Positions 1-11,932 are shown, counted from the stretch's first letter. The stretch: 64,000 nt of DNA from Rhizopus arrhizus (GCA_024220505.1 JAKZZE010000026.1:1-64000); one strand, 5' to 3'. Notes: generated by a model from the letters alone, not told the origin. Translations and numbers: made by a program.

Positions 1-1838
1 ATTTCTTGCTGATTCAAGAAATAATCCTTAAATAAATGTTAAAGAACATTGAGCAGTAGATGATACATTGCCTAATAAAATATTATCATTTATCCATGCT
101 GAAAGCAAGCACAGGAGATTCAAAGTGATGTGTGATGAAAAGTGACATCATTGTCGAAGGTTTGTACTCTCTTTTACTGTCTACTACCAAGAAACTCAAA
201 GCACACTGCCCGATGCGTTTAGAGAAAATTTTCAAAACATGCCAAAGGAAAGCTGTTGAATACAATATAAATCTGGGACTTGGCACCATCTTGGATTGAT
301 ATCGAAAAAGGGAACGACTGTTGTCTTATATGTTGCTGTTCACAGTAAATACTTTTGATGGCACTCTCCAAAAAGGCTCACTCTGGTCAAAGTGATGAAT
401 TTGACTTTATGATCCACCAAGTGGTATTCCTGATCGATAGCAGTGTCAGTTCTCGAGTGGGGTATCACTTCAATTGGATGGCTAACTCAAAGTACAATGA
501 TGTCACCACGATTTCATTCTAAACACAAACGACAGTGAAGAGATTAGAACGGGTGAATAAAGCCATCGAATGCCCACTGATTTCCCTTGCTGAGATGGAT
601 CGCTGTAGAATAACCAAGTGTTTGAGTATAAAGGAATGCTACTGGCTTGTTTCGAGAAAGAACTTGTACGGTGTTGTGATTAAATTGAATTAAAAATGGT
701 GATTTTAACTGGTGATGGTAATCACATCGCTCTCATCGTGTTATATTTCTCACATTCAACAAGACATGTTCTTACACTGATGAGGGAATCTGTGTGATTG
801 ATCATCTTACGCCTATTATTAAAACCAGCTAGTACACAATTACAGTCACAAGGATTGTATGACTTTATTCTTAATTTATGAAGCTACTAATCGAATGAAA
901 TATTGTTTTCTTGCAAGATAAATTTAAATATAAAATGTTTTTTTCATATAACAATGTGTTTATATATTAAATAATTACTGCATTTTTTTCAAAACACTAA
1001 ATTCAATTGGGTGATTTAATATTGAAATCTATTCATCTTTGCCCCTCCTTTTTTCTCCGTGAAGATTCTCAAAGATCAAACTTTTCTTTTAGTCTCATCT
1101 TTATTCACCTTTTCTTATCCAGTTTTCTACACGTGGGAACTGCATAGTCCTAATTCAAATGCAACCTCCTTACCCCTTAAAGACAGAAAAAAAAAAGACA
1201 ACGCGTGACTGCTTACGAATGCAGCGAAACTCAACAGAAAAATCTCGATCTCGGCAATTCCCGAATATAGAATAGAAATGTCAAAAAACAGAAAAAAATT
1301 TTTATACCGGTCGGAGTTCTATCATGTCGGGTTCTACAAATTAACATGGATTTGTAGATTTATTCTGAAGAAAAAGGATGGAATGAGGTGCAACACTATT
1401 TGTGCGACAGAGAGAATAAACACAGCGTATGGAAAAAAAGAACTTTTTTTTTTCTTTGACATTTGATTCGACAGCTGAAATAAGAATATACCCTCATCAT
1501 GGATTCAAACTAAAAAAAAAAAAGAATGTGAAACAGCTTGGTTTTGTAAGAGAAAGCATTCGAATTTGTTTATGAAATAAGAATGATCATTGCACCTTTC
1601 AAGATTCATTGACTTTGTAAAGAAATATACCGTCTATAAAATCAATTGATTCGTTTGCCATACCATGTCGCAGCTTGATTTAAAGACACCGCCGCTAATA
1701 ATTGAAGGCATTACTAATTTAGGTCTTTTTAAATCAGACAACGTATAAAATCTGGATTGAAAAATAAAAAATTTCAATTTTTCTTTTTTTTTCTTTTTCT
1801 TTTCACCCATTGAATTTCATACGCCATTCGGTAGATCA
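1..1838. other. AT-rich stretch without a clear gene; promoter side of the ABC transporter
   Basis: No multi-exon gene could be built here on either strand. A 54-codon open frame at 358-522 (+) has no recognisable family and may be chance or the relic of an older element. The 100 bp before the ABC transporter start are a strong pyrimidine tract (about 1773-1806), typical of sequence just upstream of start codons in this window. No known regulatory site was identified. Confidence 0.4.
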
Positions 1839-4800
1839 ATGCGTCAAGGGACTGAGGAAAGCATACGATCACTGAGCGAAAAGTGGAATGATCCATCCTT
1901 TGCTTCTGCAGAAAGTGGAGCGGTGACAGTGACTGAAAGAGAGTACGGCTGTCTGGATACTTTTGGAGAAACAGAAGAAAATCAGGTCAACATACGAGGT
2001 AAACAATAAGATGCAATCCTCTGCATGTATCTGAACTGTGCATTAGATGCCAAAAATGAATATGAGGAACTTTCTAAAGAACTCAGTCGAAAAAGCCACC
2101 GAACGTCGGCTTCAAAAGCTGAACAAGGACAAGCAGACCAAGAAGATTTCGATTTAAGTGAGTTTTTACGTGGAATGCATCGAGAAGAACAACAAAATGG
2201 TCATAAACGTAAAAACCTGGGTGTTTCATGGAAAGACCTTCGAGTGGAAGTAAGATTGGTTTATTTAAAAAAAAGAAATAATATTAAAATTCCCATGCAA
2301 TCATAGGGTCTGGGTGCAGATGCTTATACCATTCCGACTGTATTCAGTTACGTGATGAATTTCGTCGCCTTCTGGAGACTGTTTCAATCCAAAAAGAACT
2401 GTAGTACCAAAGTGATCCTTCAGGGCCTCACAGGTTGTTGCAGGGACGGTGAGATGTTGCTGGTCCTGGGTCGTCCCGGCGCAGGCTGCACCTCCTTTTT
2501 GAAGGTGATTGCAAACATGAGGGATTCCTACACACACATTGGAGGTGAAGTGAGTTATGGAGGCATCGATCCCGAAACGTTTTCTAGAAAATACCAAGGT
2601 CAAGTGTGCTACAATGAAGAAGAAGATCAACACTACCCCACCTTGACGACCAAACAGACACTGGAATTCGCCTTGCGAACAAAGACACCGGGCAAGAGAA
2701 TCCCGGGTGAATCCAAAACGGAATTTGTGGATCGCATCTTGTATCTGCTCGGCAGCATGTTGGGACTCACAAAGCAGATGAATACCATGGTAGGCAATGC
2801 CTTTGTCCGTGGTTTGTCTGGGGGTGAGCGAAAACGTCTGTCGATTGCTGAACAGATCACGACCCGAAGCACAATCAACTGTTGGGACTGTTCGACGCGT
2901 GGTCTCGATGCTGCCTCTGCCTTGGATTATGTCAAATCACTCAGGATCATGACCGACATCTTCAAGACGACAACCATCGCCACACTCTATCAAGCATCCA
3001 ACAGTATCTTTTCTGTGTTTGATAAACTACTGCTGTTAGATGAAGGTCATGTCATGTACTTTGGTCCTGTGGGTCAAGCCAAGCAGTACTTTGAGGACAT
3101 GGGCTTTTATTGTGCACCCAGAAAGTCCATCCCAGATTTCTTGACCGGTCTCTGTAATCCACTGGAGAGACAGGTCAAGCCTGGCTTTGAACATCTCGCT
3201 CCGTCTCATGCATCTGAATTTCAAAAGAGATATTATGAATCCGACATTTACCAGCAGATGTTGAAGGACTTTGAGGAGTATAAAGATGAAGTACAAGAGA
3301 TCAACAAGTCAAAAGAGTTTGAGGATGCCATCAAGGAAGAACATCAAAAGCGTGCTTCGAAAAAGAATCCTTATATTGCCTCCTTTTATCAACAAGTCAA
3401 GGCACTTACCATTCGTCAGCATCGTTTGCTGATCAAGGATCGAGAGGCCTTGATTTCAAGATACGGCACGATCCTCATTCAATCCCTCATCACATCCTCT
3501 TGCTTCTATCTCCTCCCACTGACCGGTTCGGGCGCCTTCTCTCGCGGTGGTGCTATTTTCTTTTTGGTCATCTACAACACCTTCATGTCACAATCTGAAC
3601 TCGTCCGTTTCTTGACCGGACGTCCTATTCTCGAAAAGCATAAACAATACGCTCTCTACCGACCTTCTGCATTTTATCTCGCTCAAGTCATCATGGATAT
3701 CCCCTACAATTTTGCCCAAGGTAAACTGGATGACTTTTCTTTCTTGTTCTAACTTCTTGTACTAATTTCTTGTAGTGTTTATTTATGAAATCATTTCTTA
3801 TTTTATGATGGGCCTTAATCTCTCTGCTGGCAAATTCTTTACGTCCTTTGTCACCTTGTTTTTTTTGGCCATGTGCATGAACGGCTTCTTTCGATTCTTT
3901 GGCTCCATCACGTCCAGCTTCTTTTGGCCACCCAAGTGACTGGTGTGGTTCTGATCGCCTTCACATCCTACACAGGCTACACGATTCCCTTTAAAAAGAT
4001 GCATCCTTGGCTGTCTTGGATTTATTACATTAACCCGATCACGTATACCTACAAGGCCCTGATATCCAACGAAATGGCCGGCCAGATCTATTCATGTGAA
4101 GGCGTCGGCAACGCCGCTCCATCGGGTCCCGGCTACGACGATTGGCGCTACAAGGTGTGTACGATGCAAGGAGGCGTTCCGGGTGAATCCTTTGTCCGTG
4201 GCGATGCGTATCTTTTGGACGCGCTCGATTACGATCCCAGCCAGATCTGGGCGCCTGATTTCCTTGTTGTCCTCGCCTTCTTTTTGCTCTTCACGGCCCT
4301 GACGGCGCTCTCGATGGAGTACGTCAAGTTGAAAAAGTCAGCTTCGCTAACCAAGCTCTACTTGCCTGGCAAGGCACCCAAACCCCGGACGCCCGAGGAA
4401 GAAGACGCGAGAAGGAGGAAACAAAACGAGGTGACGGAGAACATGGACAGTGTCTCGACTGGAACGACGTTCTCCTGGCACAATGTGGACTATACGGTGC
4501 CCGTGAAGGGAGGTGAACTTCAGCTGCTGAACCATGTCAGTGGGATCGTCAAGCCGGGTCATCTGACGGCCTTGATGGGCTCCAGTGGGGCAGGCAAGAC
4601 AACCCTGCTGGACGTCTTGGCACGTCGAAAGACGATCGGGGTCGTGCAGGGCAACGTCTTCTTGAACGGGGAGGCTCTGATGAATGACTTTGAACGCATT
4701 ACGGGATACTGCGAACAGATGGATATCCATCAGCCCATGGTCACCGTACGCGAGTCCCTCTATTTCTCTGCTCAGTTGCGCCAGCCGGCCGAGGTGCCCA

Positions 4801-6351
4801 CGGAAGAAAAGAGAGCCTATGTGGAGCAGATCATTCAGTTGTTGGAAATGGATGACATCGCAGACGCTCAAGTGGGCGAGGTCGAGAGCGGCTACGGAAT
4901 CTCGGTCGAGGAGCGCAAACGACTGACGATCGCGATGGAATTGGTTGGTAAGCCCCAGCTGCTGTTTTTGGATGAACCCACGTCGGGTCTGGACGCTCAG
5001 AGTTCTTACAACATCATTCGATTCATTCGCAAGTTGGCAGACGCCGGCTGGCCCGTCCTCTGTACCATCCACCAACCTTCCTCGATCCTCTTTGAACACT
5101 TTGACCATCTCTTGCTCCTCGTCCGTGGCGGACGCACAGCTTACTATGGTGAGATCGGCAAAGACGCTCGGACGATGATTGATTATTTGAATCCAACGGC
5201 GGACCCAAATGTTCCCCGGATGCGAACCCTGCCGAATACATCCTGGAGGTCGTCGGTGCCGGTACGGCCGGTAAGGTCACGCGGGATTGGGCCGAGATCT
5301 GGGAAGGATCAAAAGAGGCGAAGGAATTGGAAGACGAGTTGAGCGCGATTGATGCGAACGCGATCAAGCAGCCCACCCGCGTCGCTCACACCTATTCTGT
5401 CCCCTTCTGGACCCAGTTCCGTTTGGTGTTTGGCCGCATGTCCTTGGCCTACTGGCGTTCACCTGATTACAACATTGGTCGATTTATCAACATTGCCTTC
5501 ACAGCCCTCCTGACCGGTTTCACCTTTTGGAAACTGGGCGATTCCTCTTCAGACATGATGAACAAGGTCTTTGCCTTCTTTGCGACCTTCATCATGGCCT
5601 TCACCATGGTCATCTTGGCCCAACCCAAGTTTATGACCGAACGTACCTTTTTTAGAAAGGAATATGCCTCTCGTTACTACAGTTGGGTCACCTGGGGTCT
5701 GTCGGCCATCTTGGTCGAGATCCCCTATGTCTTGTTCTTTGCAGCTATCTTCATGTTTGGATTCTACTGGACTGTCGGCATGAAGAATACGCCCGAGGCC
5801 TGCGGTTACTTTTACATCACCTACGCCGTCATGATCTCCTGGGCCGTCACACTGGGATTCGTGATTGCTGCCATTGCCGAATTGCCCACGATGGCTGCTG
5901 TTCTGAATCCGCTGGCATTGACGATCTTGATCTTGTTCTGTGGTATGCTTCAGTTCCCCAAGAACTTGCCAAAGTTTTGGAGCTCTTGGATGTATTGGGT
6001 CGATCCCTTCCATTATTACGTGGAAGGGTTGATTGTGAATGAACTGGCTGATTTCAAGGTGGTTTGTAAAGAAGAAGATCTCTTGCGATTCACACCCCCG
6101 CCTGGACAGACCTGTGGAGAATACACTCAGAATTTCTTTGCGTATGGTGCAACTGGATACATTGCAAACCCTGATGCGACAGATCAGTGTGGTTATTGTA
6201 CGTATGAATCTGGAAAGGAGTTTTATGAAACAAACATGGGGTGGAATGCGATCAACAAGTGGAGAAATCTAGGTGTTTTGATTGCCTTTTTATATTTAAT
6301 ATTCTTTTGTTTTTAGTCTTGGTTTATTTCAAGAGAAAGCCAAGACGATAA
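1839..6351 (+). pseudogene. PDR-type ABC transporter, full size, with three single-base frame breaks
   Basis: A plasma-membrane drug-efflux pump of the fungal pleiotropic drug resistance family (ABCG, CDR1/PDR5-like), about 1,450 residues in the order NBD1-TMD1-NBD2-TMD2. Exons are 1839-1998, 2047-2249, 2307-3720 and 3776-6351. NBD1 has the asymmetric PDR Walker A GRPGAGCTS (Cys for Lys), signature GLSGGERKR and Walker B NCWDCSTRGLDAA. NBD2 has canonical GSSGAGKTT, a degenerate C-loop EERKRLT and LLFLDEPTSGLDAQS. The frame breaks at three short T runs (3922-3925, 5186-5188, 6287-6291). At each one the downstream frame continues the family alignment as if one T were missing. No other nonsense change was seen. 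The last break could instead be a 44-nt intron, but the skipped sequence reads as the final membrane helix. Either a very recent pseudogene or base-calling errors; the family assignment is firm. Confidence 0.9.
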
Positions 6352-7381
6352 ATACATGTATTTTTATTGTGAATAAAAACTTAATTTTGGTTCTTTTAAA
6401 GTAGTGGTCGAGTGTGTTGGACTGTTGCTTCTTTCTCTTTTTATTGGTATGGGTAGGTTCGGATATCTTGATAAATGTGCCACCGCAAGTCAATTGATGT
6501 TCAGCATACCAACTATCTGCTGGTTGTGGTGGTCTAGAGATCGAATGTTAGCTTCACAAGATACATTCCTTCTTTTTTTTTACCTGTTCATTGATCTTTT
6601 CACGATGCCATAATACGGTGGGATATCTTGGCAAACACCCTACAAGCCTGATTTATAAAATGTAAAAATAGTGTTATTTGAGTCACTTACATTGCATTGC
6701 CATACATGGGTTAAATAATAATCTACTTCATCCATAAAACTATTATTGTTTGAGTAAAATGTAATAAAGAACATTGGGGGTTTTTTACTTGTGATAGACT
6801 GAGATGTTTAGATTAGTCAATTCATTGATTCTTTTTGCTTCATAAAGAAATTCAGGTCCATGTCCATCTAGAAGGAGATGAATAAACTGTGTATCTTTTT
6901 TACTTGTCATACCATGATTGTCATTCCGTTGTGTTACAAAAAGATATGCATGGATCATTTCATGCTATACAACACATAAGCTTCAGGATGAATAAAAATC
7001 ATTTGTTTACCAAAAGTGTTTCCAATAAATCTTTTTTAGATCGAAACTTTAACAAAGGCTCTGATAAACGTATGACACAATGTCCGTCCAACATGTAAGT
7101 ACAAGTACCTGCACTAATGATCATGTTAAGCAGTGCATCCACTATGCTTATTATGTATACCATCGTGTCATCTTTGTAGACCAGCATAATTCAACCCTGT
7201 CGAGCTTTCCATCAAAATACTGCTGGTTGTAAGTTGAAAATAAACGATAAATATCAGGGTGTGGCTCTTCTTCAATACATATCGACTGCTCTTGCTGAAG
7301 TCTTTTTGCTAATTCATAATCTTTTGATAACAAGTCTTCTTGTTCTTGCAAATACTTTGCAAAAACCTCATCAGAATCCAT
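6329..7381 (-). CDS. SPRTN: SPRTN/Spartan-type SprT metalloprotease (DNA-protein crosslink repair)
   Basis: A DNA-dependent zinc protease that degrades proteins crosslinked to DNA at replication forks. Seven exons were assembled: 7381-7161, 7113-7011, 6964-6913, 6867-6789, 6739-6691, 6639-6584 and 6533-6329. All have GT-AG introns and consistent phases, giving 254 residues. The N-terminus is a short Asp/Glu/Gln-rich helix. The SprT domain starts near residue 40, with active site HEMIH at 109-113 and third ligand in GHGPEF (about 127-132). A zinc-ribbon follows (WQCNGVC near 166, LTCGG near 201). Near 225-232 SNTLDHYF resembles a PIP box for PCNA, with Ser where Gln is usual, after a basic KKRKK stretch. 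No UBZ finger is visible; human SPRTN has one. The last seven codons and the stop lie antisense inside the ABC transporter's 3' end. Similarity to human SPRTN is high along the whole protease core. Confidence 0.9.
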
Positions 7382-7583
7382 TTCTCTGCGCAGTCATAAA
7401 AAAAAAAAAGATAAAAAAAAAAAATGGATTTATTTTATTTGCTGCTTTTTTTTTGAAGTCACTCATTTTGCCTCTTTTGTTTTCAAAAGATTGTGTCACT
7501 CTTTAAAGTACGTCCGTCTCTTGCTTTCTTTAAAATCGATGCTCACTCATGCTACATAAGGGACAATGTAAAGAATGATAACT

Positions 7584-7589
7584 CACGTG
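7584..7589. promoter_or_regulatory. CACGTG palindrome in the SPRTN/bZIP divergent promoter
   Basis: The 270 bp between the divergent SPRTN and bZIP starts contain the palindrome CACGTG within TCACGTGATG. This core is bound by bHLH and many bZIP proteins. Binding is only inferred; a 6-bp site occurs often by chance. Confidence 0.25.
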
Positions 7590-7651
7590 ATGCAAGTAAA
7601 AATATAAATGACCCGCTCTTTTCTTTTTCTCTCCTTTTTTCTTCTTTATCT

Positions 7652-8305
7652 ATGAACCGTAAGCCTACAGAACATGATTCATGGTATTTGTGTGACAGAT
7701 GATAGACATTGGAATAACAAACAAAAATTTGAATAGAATTAAACAAGAGGGCCGAACAAGAAACCGTTTTACCTCCGACTTATGCCAAATTACCGACAAT
7801 AAAACTTGAAGAAGAACCCAATCCGTTTGAAGAAAGTTTTGAAGCAAACATTGTGGGATATTCAGTCATGACAGGTGAATGCATTGAGATGATGACTGGT
7901 TATTATTTATGCTTACTTTTATATAGAAAAATACCATTATAAGGATAAAGAAAGAAAGAAGAGAACTAGAAAGACAAAGATGAGAGAAGAAGAAGATGTG
8001 AAGCGAAAGAACTTTTTAGAAAGAAATAGAATTGGTATAAAAAAAGGCAGGAAAAAGGAAATTCCTCAACTGAACTTTGTATGTTAGCTGCCTTGAAATG
8101 TAGACAAAGAAAGAAACAGTGGTTAGAGAATTTACAAATCAAATTAGAATATTTAACAGCAGATAATGAACAATACCATCTACAGACCAATGCATTACGT
8201 GAAGAACTCATTCATTTAAAAACACTTTTATTAGCTCACAAAGATTGTCCGGTGAATCAACAAGAGATTCACCATGCTTTAAACCAACCCATACCTTTTG
8301 TATGA
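7652..8305 (+). CDS. ATF/CREB-type bZIP transcription factor
   Basis: A nuclear bZIP regulator of the Atf1/ATF2 type, which typically responds to stress MAP kinase signalling. The basic region ERNRIAALKCRQRKKQW carries the N-x2-A-A-x2-C-R signature, split by an intron after ERNRI. A leucine zipper follows (LEYLTADNEQ, LREELIHLKTLL). The AHKDCP element after the zipper is a hallmark of S. pombe Atf1-like proteins. The middle exon encodes an acidic stretch (KLEEEPNPFEESFE) and a Lys/Arg-rich linker. The first exon is uncertain. ATG at 7652 followed by an early GTAAGC donor and a TAG acceptor gives a short leader. A second splice option joins a longer first exon through a GAG acceptor. Introns are near 7868-7925 and 8036-8088. 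No MAPK docking region is visible in this short N-terminus. Confidence 0.85.
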
Positions 8306-8600
8306 TCTTTTAGAACAAGTTATTTTAAATTTTTGTGTATTATGTTAATAAACGTTCCTTTTCTATGGTTATGACAAAAAAAGATCGCGTATTCCTAAAT
8401 ATGGAAATTTCTGTTTGTACAGCGTACGAATGATCCGTGCGTTGTCCCATTTCAAAAAATTTATTAAATAGGAAAGTCATAAACACACCACTTTTTCCAA
8501 GTTATCTTTTTTAAGGGATTATTTACTGTTTTCCTAATAAAGCGATGGTTTTCTCATTAAAACGCAAACACCCACCAAATCACTTTCTTTCTTAAAAAGG

Positions 8601-9455
8601 ATGAATGATAGTTATGAGCACTATGCAGAGCACTTGCTTGATCAAGTATTTCAAAATGTGAAAAAGACCCATCCGATCGATCCAACACCTCCTTCTGTAT
8701 TCATACTGGATGACCAGCCACCTGATTTACCCAACACTGCTTCCAAACCAGACCCACTTGCCCCTGAACCTGCTCCAGCTTCTTTAGAGCCCTTCACGCC
8801 CACGAAAGCATCCATTCGACCCACGCTGCCAGAAAAAAAGACGCGTGCTTTCCTAAGAGACACCCTGTCGAAAAAGATGAAGAGAAAGAAGCAGTTTGGT
8901 TCGGTCCAAAGGACGGTTCTATCCGAACCGTCGACCAGCCACACTTCTCACATGAAAAAGCCTGTGAAAAAAGGGCCCTCTGATCGATCCAACGCTGAAC
9001 AGCGACCGATCGAGAGGCAACCGAGCTTTTGGAAACCTCGAGAAGAAGGAGGGATCGGCTGGAGAGGCAAAAAGATGACCTCGTCTGTCAAGAAGCCAAA
9101 GAGGCCCATGGCATTCAAGACCCCTAGACGAAAACCTGTTCGTGCAGAACCTGTGTCGTCCGTATCTGAAAAAAACACGGCTGTGCCGTTCGAAACCATC
9201 CCAGTGACTTCACCTCATCCATCGTCCCCGCCTGTCTATGTCATGCAGCAGCCACCTTTGATGATGGCCCCATCCATCAATAACGCTGGTTATTACCTTG
9301 TCCCTTCTCATATCATGTTACCACAAACGCAACTGCAACCCCAATTGAAAACACAGCCACAGCAAGTAAGACAAGAGAAACCTGTGGCCAGGAAAAGGAA
9401 GGTGACAGTACAGAATCCAAGAGAAAATTCGAATGATAAATGCATGATTATGTGA
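8601..9455 (+). CDS. Disordered basic/proline-rich protein with C-terminal CaaX box
   Basis: Unrecognised single-exon protein of 284 residues. It opens with a short amphipathic stretch (YEHYAEHLLDQVFQNVKK). The rest is low-complexity: a Pro/Asp/Glu-rich segment to about residue 80, then repeated Lys/Arg/Ser/Pro segments (KKMKRKK, KKPKRPM, RKPVR), then a Gln/Pro/Met-rich segment. It ends with CMIM at the stop codon. That fits the CaaX prenylation motif with Met at X, which usually favours farnesyltransferase. A basic patch (ARKRK) lies about 20 residues upstream, as in polybasic membrane anchors. The downstream convergent gene stops only 49 bp away. Prenylation and membrane location are inference; no function is claimed. 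Confidence 0.65.
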   Translation: MNDSYEHYAEHLLDQVFQNVKKTHPIDPTPPSVFILDDQPPDLPNTASKPDPLAPEPAPASLEPFTPTKASIRPTLPEKKTRAFLRDTLSKKMKRKKQFGSVQRTVLSEPSTSHTSHMKKPVKKGPSDRSNAEQRPIERQPSFWKPREEGGIGWRGKKMTSSVKKPKRPMAFKTPRRKPVRAEPVSSVSEKNTAVPFETIPVTSPHPSSPPVYVMQQPPLMMAPSINNAGYYLVPSHIMLPQTQLQPQLKTQPQQVRQEKPVARKRKVTVQNPRENSNDKCMIM

Positions 9456-9504
9456 AACAAATAAAATAAAATAGGTTTATGAGACTATGTTTTGAGAGCT
9501 ATTG

Positions 9505-10065
9505 TTAATTTTGTACTAACAGAACTAAGCATGCTTGACAACTGGATGAATGCATCAGGTCAATACACATAACGTCTTTCAGCAATTCACTTACCACAAC
9601 ATCCTGCATCGCATCAATCCATTCCTTTTGACGAGCAATGATCCATGCTGCCTTTTTGAATTTCTTTAACTGGATCAAGTCCTCTGCGAAATACAACCAA
9701 CATTTACATTCCAATATCGAATCCTTCAATTCTCTCGCCAGTCCAATCTGCTTGATGGCCAATTCACTTGCCTTGTAGGCATACCGCTTATTGGCCTTAC
9801 CCAGCGAGCAGTACGCACCGCCCAACACAGAATAATAAATTGCTCGAAAGGCGACTTGGTCGGCCCAGACACTGAGCCGCCAAAGACGTCTGGACCAAGC
9901 CATGTTGATACGAATCGATCGTGTCACATAAACAGGTGCAAGGAAAATAAGGATATGGGAGGGTATGGACTGGAAAGCGGTTGCTAATAGATATAAACTG
10001 TGTGGTTGGGTGGATAAGATGTCTAGAAGGGTTTCCATCACTTGATAATCATAACAATAAATCAT
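9505..10065 (-). CDS. Unrecognised alpha-helical (TPR-like) protein
   Basis: Open frame of 186 residues without introns. It is not recognised at family level. The central part reads as paired amphipathic helices rich in Ala, Tyr and Leu (for example YYSVLGGAYCSLG, ASELAIKQIGLARELKD, CWLYFAEDLIQLKKFKKAAW). That spacing resembles tetratricopeptide-type repeats. The N-terminal 50 residues are hydrophobic but do not form a clear signal peptide. The last 25 residues are Cys/Ser/Leu-rich. The start at 10065 is the most upstream ATG; METLLDIL nine codons later is an alternative. It converges with the CaaX-tailed gene. An undetected upstream exon is possible. Confidence 0.5.
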   Translation of the reverse strand: MIYCYDYQVMETLLDILSTQPHSLYLLATAFQSIPSHILIFLAPVYVTRSIRINMAWSRRLWRLSVWADQVAFRAIYYSVLGGAYCSLGKANKRYAYKASELAIKQIGLARELKDSILECKCWLYFAEDLIQLKKFKKAAWIIARQKEWIDAMQDVVVSELLKDVMCIDLMHSSSCQACLVLLVQN

Positions 10066-10471
10066 CCCTCGCCCTTTCTGTCTTGTTTTAATACCCTCTT
10101 TTAAGCAATAGGTGTGTGTAGGTGATGAGGGTTTTGAAACGTGGACAAATGTGGATTCTAAACATGGCCATTAGAAAAAGCGAAAAGGAAAGAGAGAACG
10201 TAAAGAGAACAAACCCAAGTTTATTGATTTATTTATTTCTTTTAAACGTTTAAACGAGAATATTTCACTAAATGAACTTTTTCTAGCAACTGACATTTCA
10301 TAAAACAAAAAAAAAAACAAAAAAAAAAAAAACATGAAACAAGGTTTTTATACTCCACAAGTCCAAATAAAACTTTTTTCTTTTTCAAATTGTTTTTATT
10401 AAAAAATGTTATTTACAAATAGGAAAATATGCAATAAAGTATTCTATCAAAAAAAAAGCATCATTCACTTT

Positions 10472-11932
10472 TTAATCCATATCCATTTCAACATCCTCCT
10501 TCTACAAACAAGATATCAGCTAATGAATCATAAAGACAGTTATTATTTACCTCGATACGACGTGCACCAAATTCTACATTCACTTCAGGCAATGGTTTAG
10601 GTTGTCTAATCTCTTTCACAGGCTCAGTACTCAAGACATTAGCAGCCATCGTCTGTTGGGGTATGCAATATTGAGAATGAACAAAGGGCAAAGGCAAAGG
10701 ACGTGTGGTACGCAAAGGTCCTTCGTTAAGCACCAAATGAGTTCCCTTGAATTGAGCAACGATATCCGAATTCAACTTGGATCGCATCACAGGATGAGCC
10801 GTGACGAGCTCATGCTGCAACAAGGACTGAAGACCCAATCGACTCGCGTTACTGAGGAGTGCGCGTGTAGCAAAGGGAAATACGGTATGGTTCGCATTCA
10901 CTTCAGCATAAGCCAAACGAGCTGACTTCATCTTGAGTTGATAGGACTTGTTGACATCACGTTGGTAGACAAAGGGTTTGTAGTCTGTGTGTTTGACCTG
11001 TCCATCGCCTGTGGTCAAGACAATGTTGAGTTGGTACACTTGATTGGCTTCTACTTCAAAATCAAATTTGGGTAATTCTTGAACAATCAAGTCATCCAAG
11101 AAGCGATTTTCAATGTCTTTGCCAGCACGTAAAACAAATCGTTTCATGGGTGAAGAGAAAGTGCCTTCGACGGGTTGACAGCGGAAATAGGCGGCGATCT
11201 CGGTAATCACACGTGTGATTTCAGAGGCCTATCATCACAGTCAGTATCTCTCTTTTTTTCTCGTTCTTATTTTACCTTGACACCAGGACGAAGCATGCGA
11301 CTGGCTGCTTCATACGCAAAGTAAGTAGCACAGATCACATCAGCAGCTTTACCGGTCACTGGTTCTTGTTGATTTTCAACCACAATGACAGTATGAGCAG
11401 CAGTGGCAATATAACCATCCACATGGACACCCAATTCACTGATATAAAACAGGTCAACATCACACATGCCACTTTCATAAACACTTACACTTTGACTACA
11501 TCGCCCACCTTTAAATAAACATCATTTTCTGCAAGAGGAGAGAAATATTGAACTTGGTTATTTAAAGAAACACAAGTAGGTACAGCAACACCTCTTTCTG
11601 TTGATTTATACATATTTTCAGTCTAAAAAAGTAATCAGCAACCGCTGCTTTTTTTTTTTTTTGCAATAATAAACCTACATGACGGTTGATCAGGTCGTCA
11701 CCATATTGACATAAATCACATACTGAGACACCGACTTGAACCTTTTGAAGAACAAGAGGAAGAACACCTAAGAGAGTATAAGTTTGGATTGTTGTGTATG
11801 TAACTCTCTATTACCGTTGACAATATCAGCAGAGAGTTGATATTTTTCCCTTATCGTGGGGTTGGCAATAGTGTTGTCTGCTTCAAACTTGGAAGGAGGA
11901 TAACTAACAGCTAATTCCATGTTGGTAGCCAT
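10472..11932 (-). CDS. PA2G4/EBP1 homologue (methionine aminopeptidase-fold ribosome factor)
   Basis: Homologue of human PA2G4/EBP1 and S. pombe curved-DNA-binding protein Cdb4. It is a catalytically inactive pita-bread aminopeptidase fold that binds ribosomes and nucleic acids and links growth to translation. Several exons join from ATG at 11932 to TAA at 10472. The N-terminus (NPTIREKYQLSADIVNG) and the segment VHVDGYIATAAHTVIV match the family closely. So does the exon with CQPVEGTFSSPMKRFV and VYQRDVNKSYQLKMKS. The last intron follows ARRIE, and the final exon adds the acidic tail KEDVEMDMD. This tail replaces the Lys-rich C-terminus of the animal protein. Introns are near 11278-11230 and 10551-10502, with others further upstream. 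No metal-binding set was traced. Confidence 0.88.

Noticed and set aside
4347..5108. 253-codon minus-strand frame inside the ABC transporter
   Set aside because: Antisense of NBD2; the plus strand carries complete Walker motifs.
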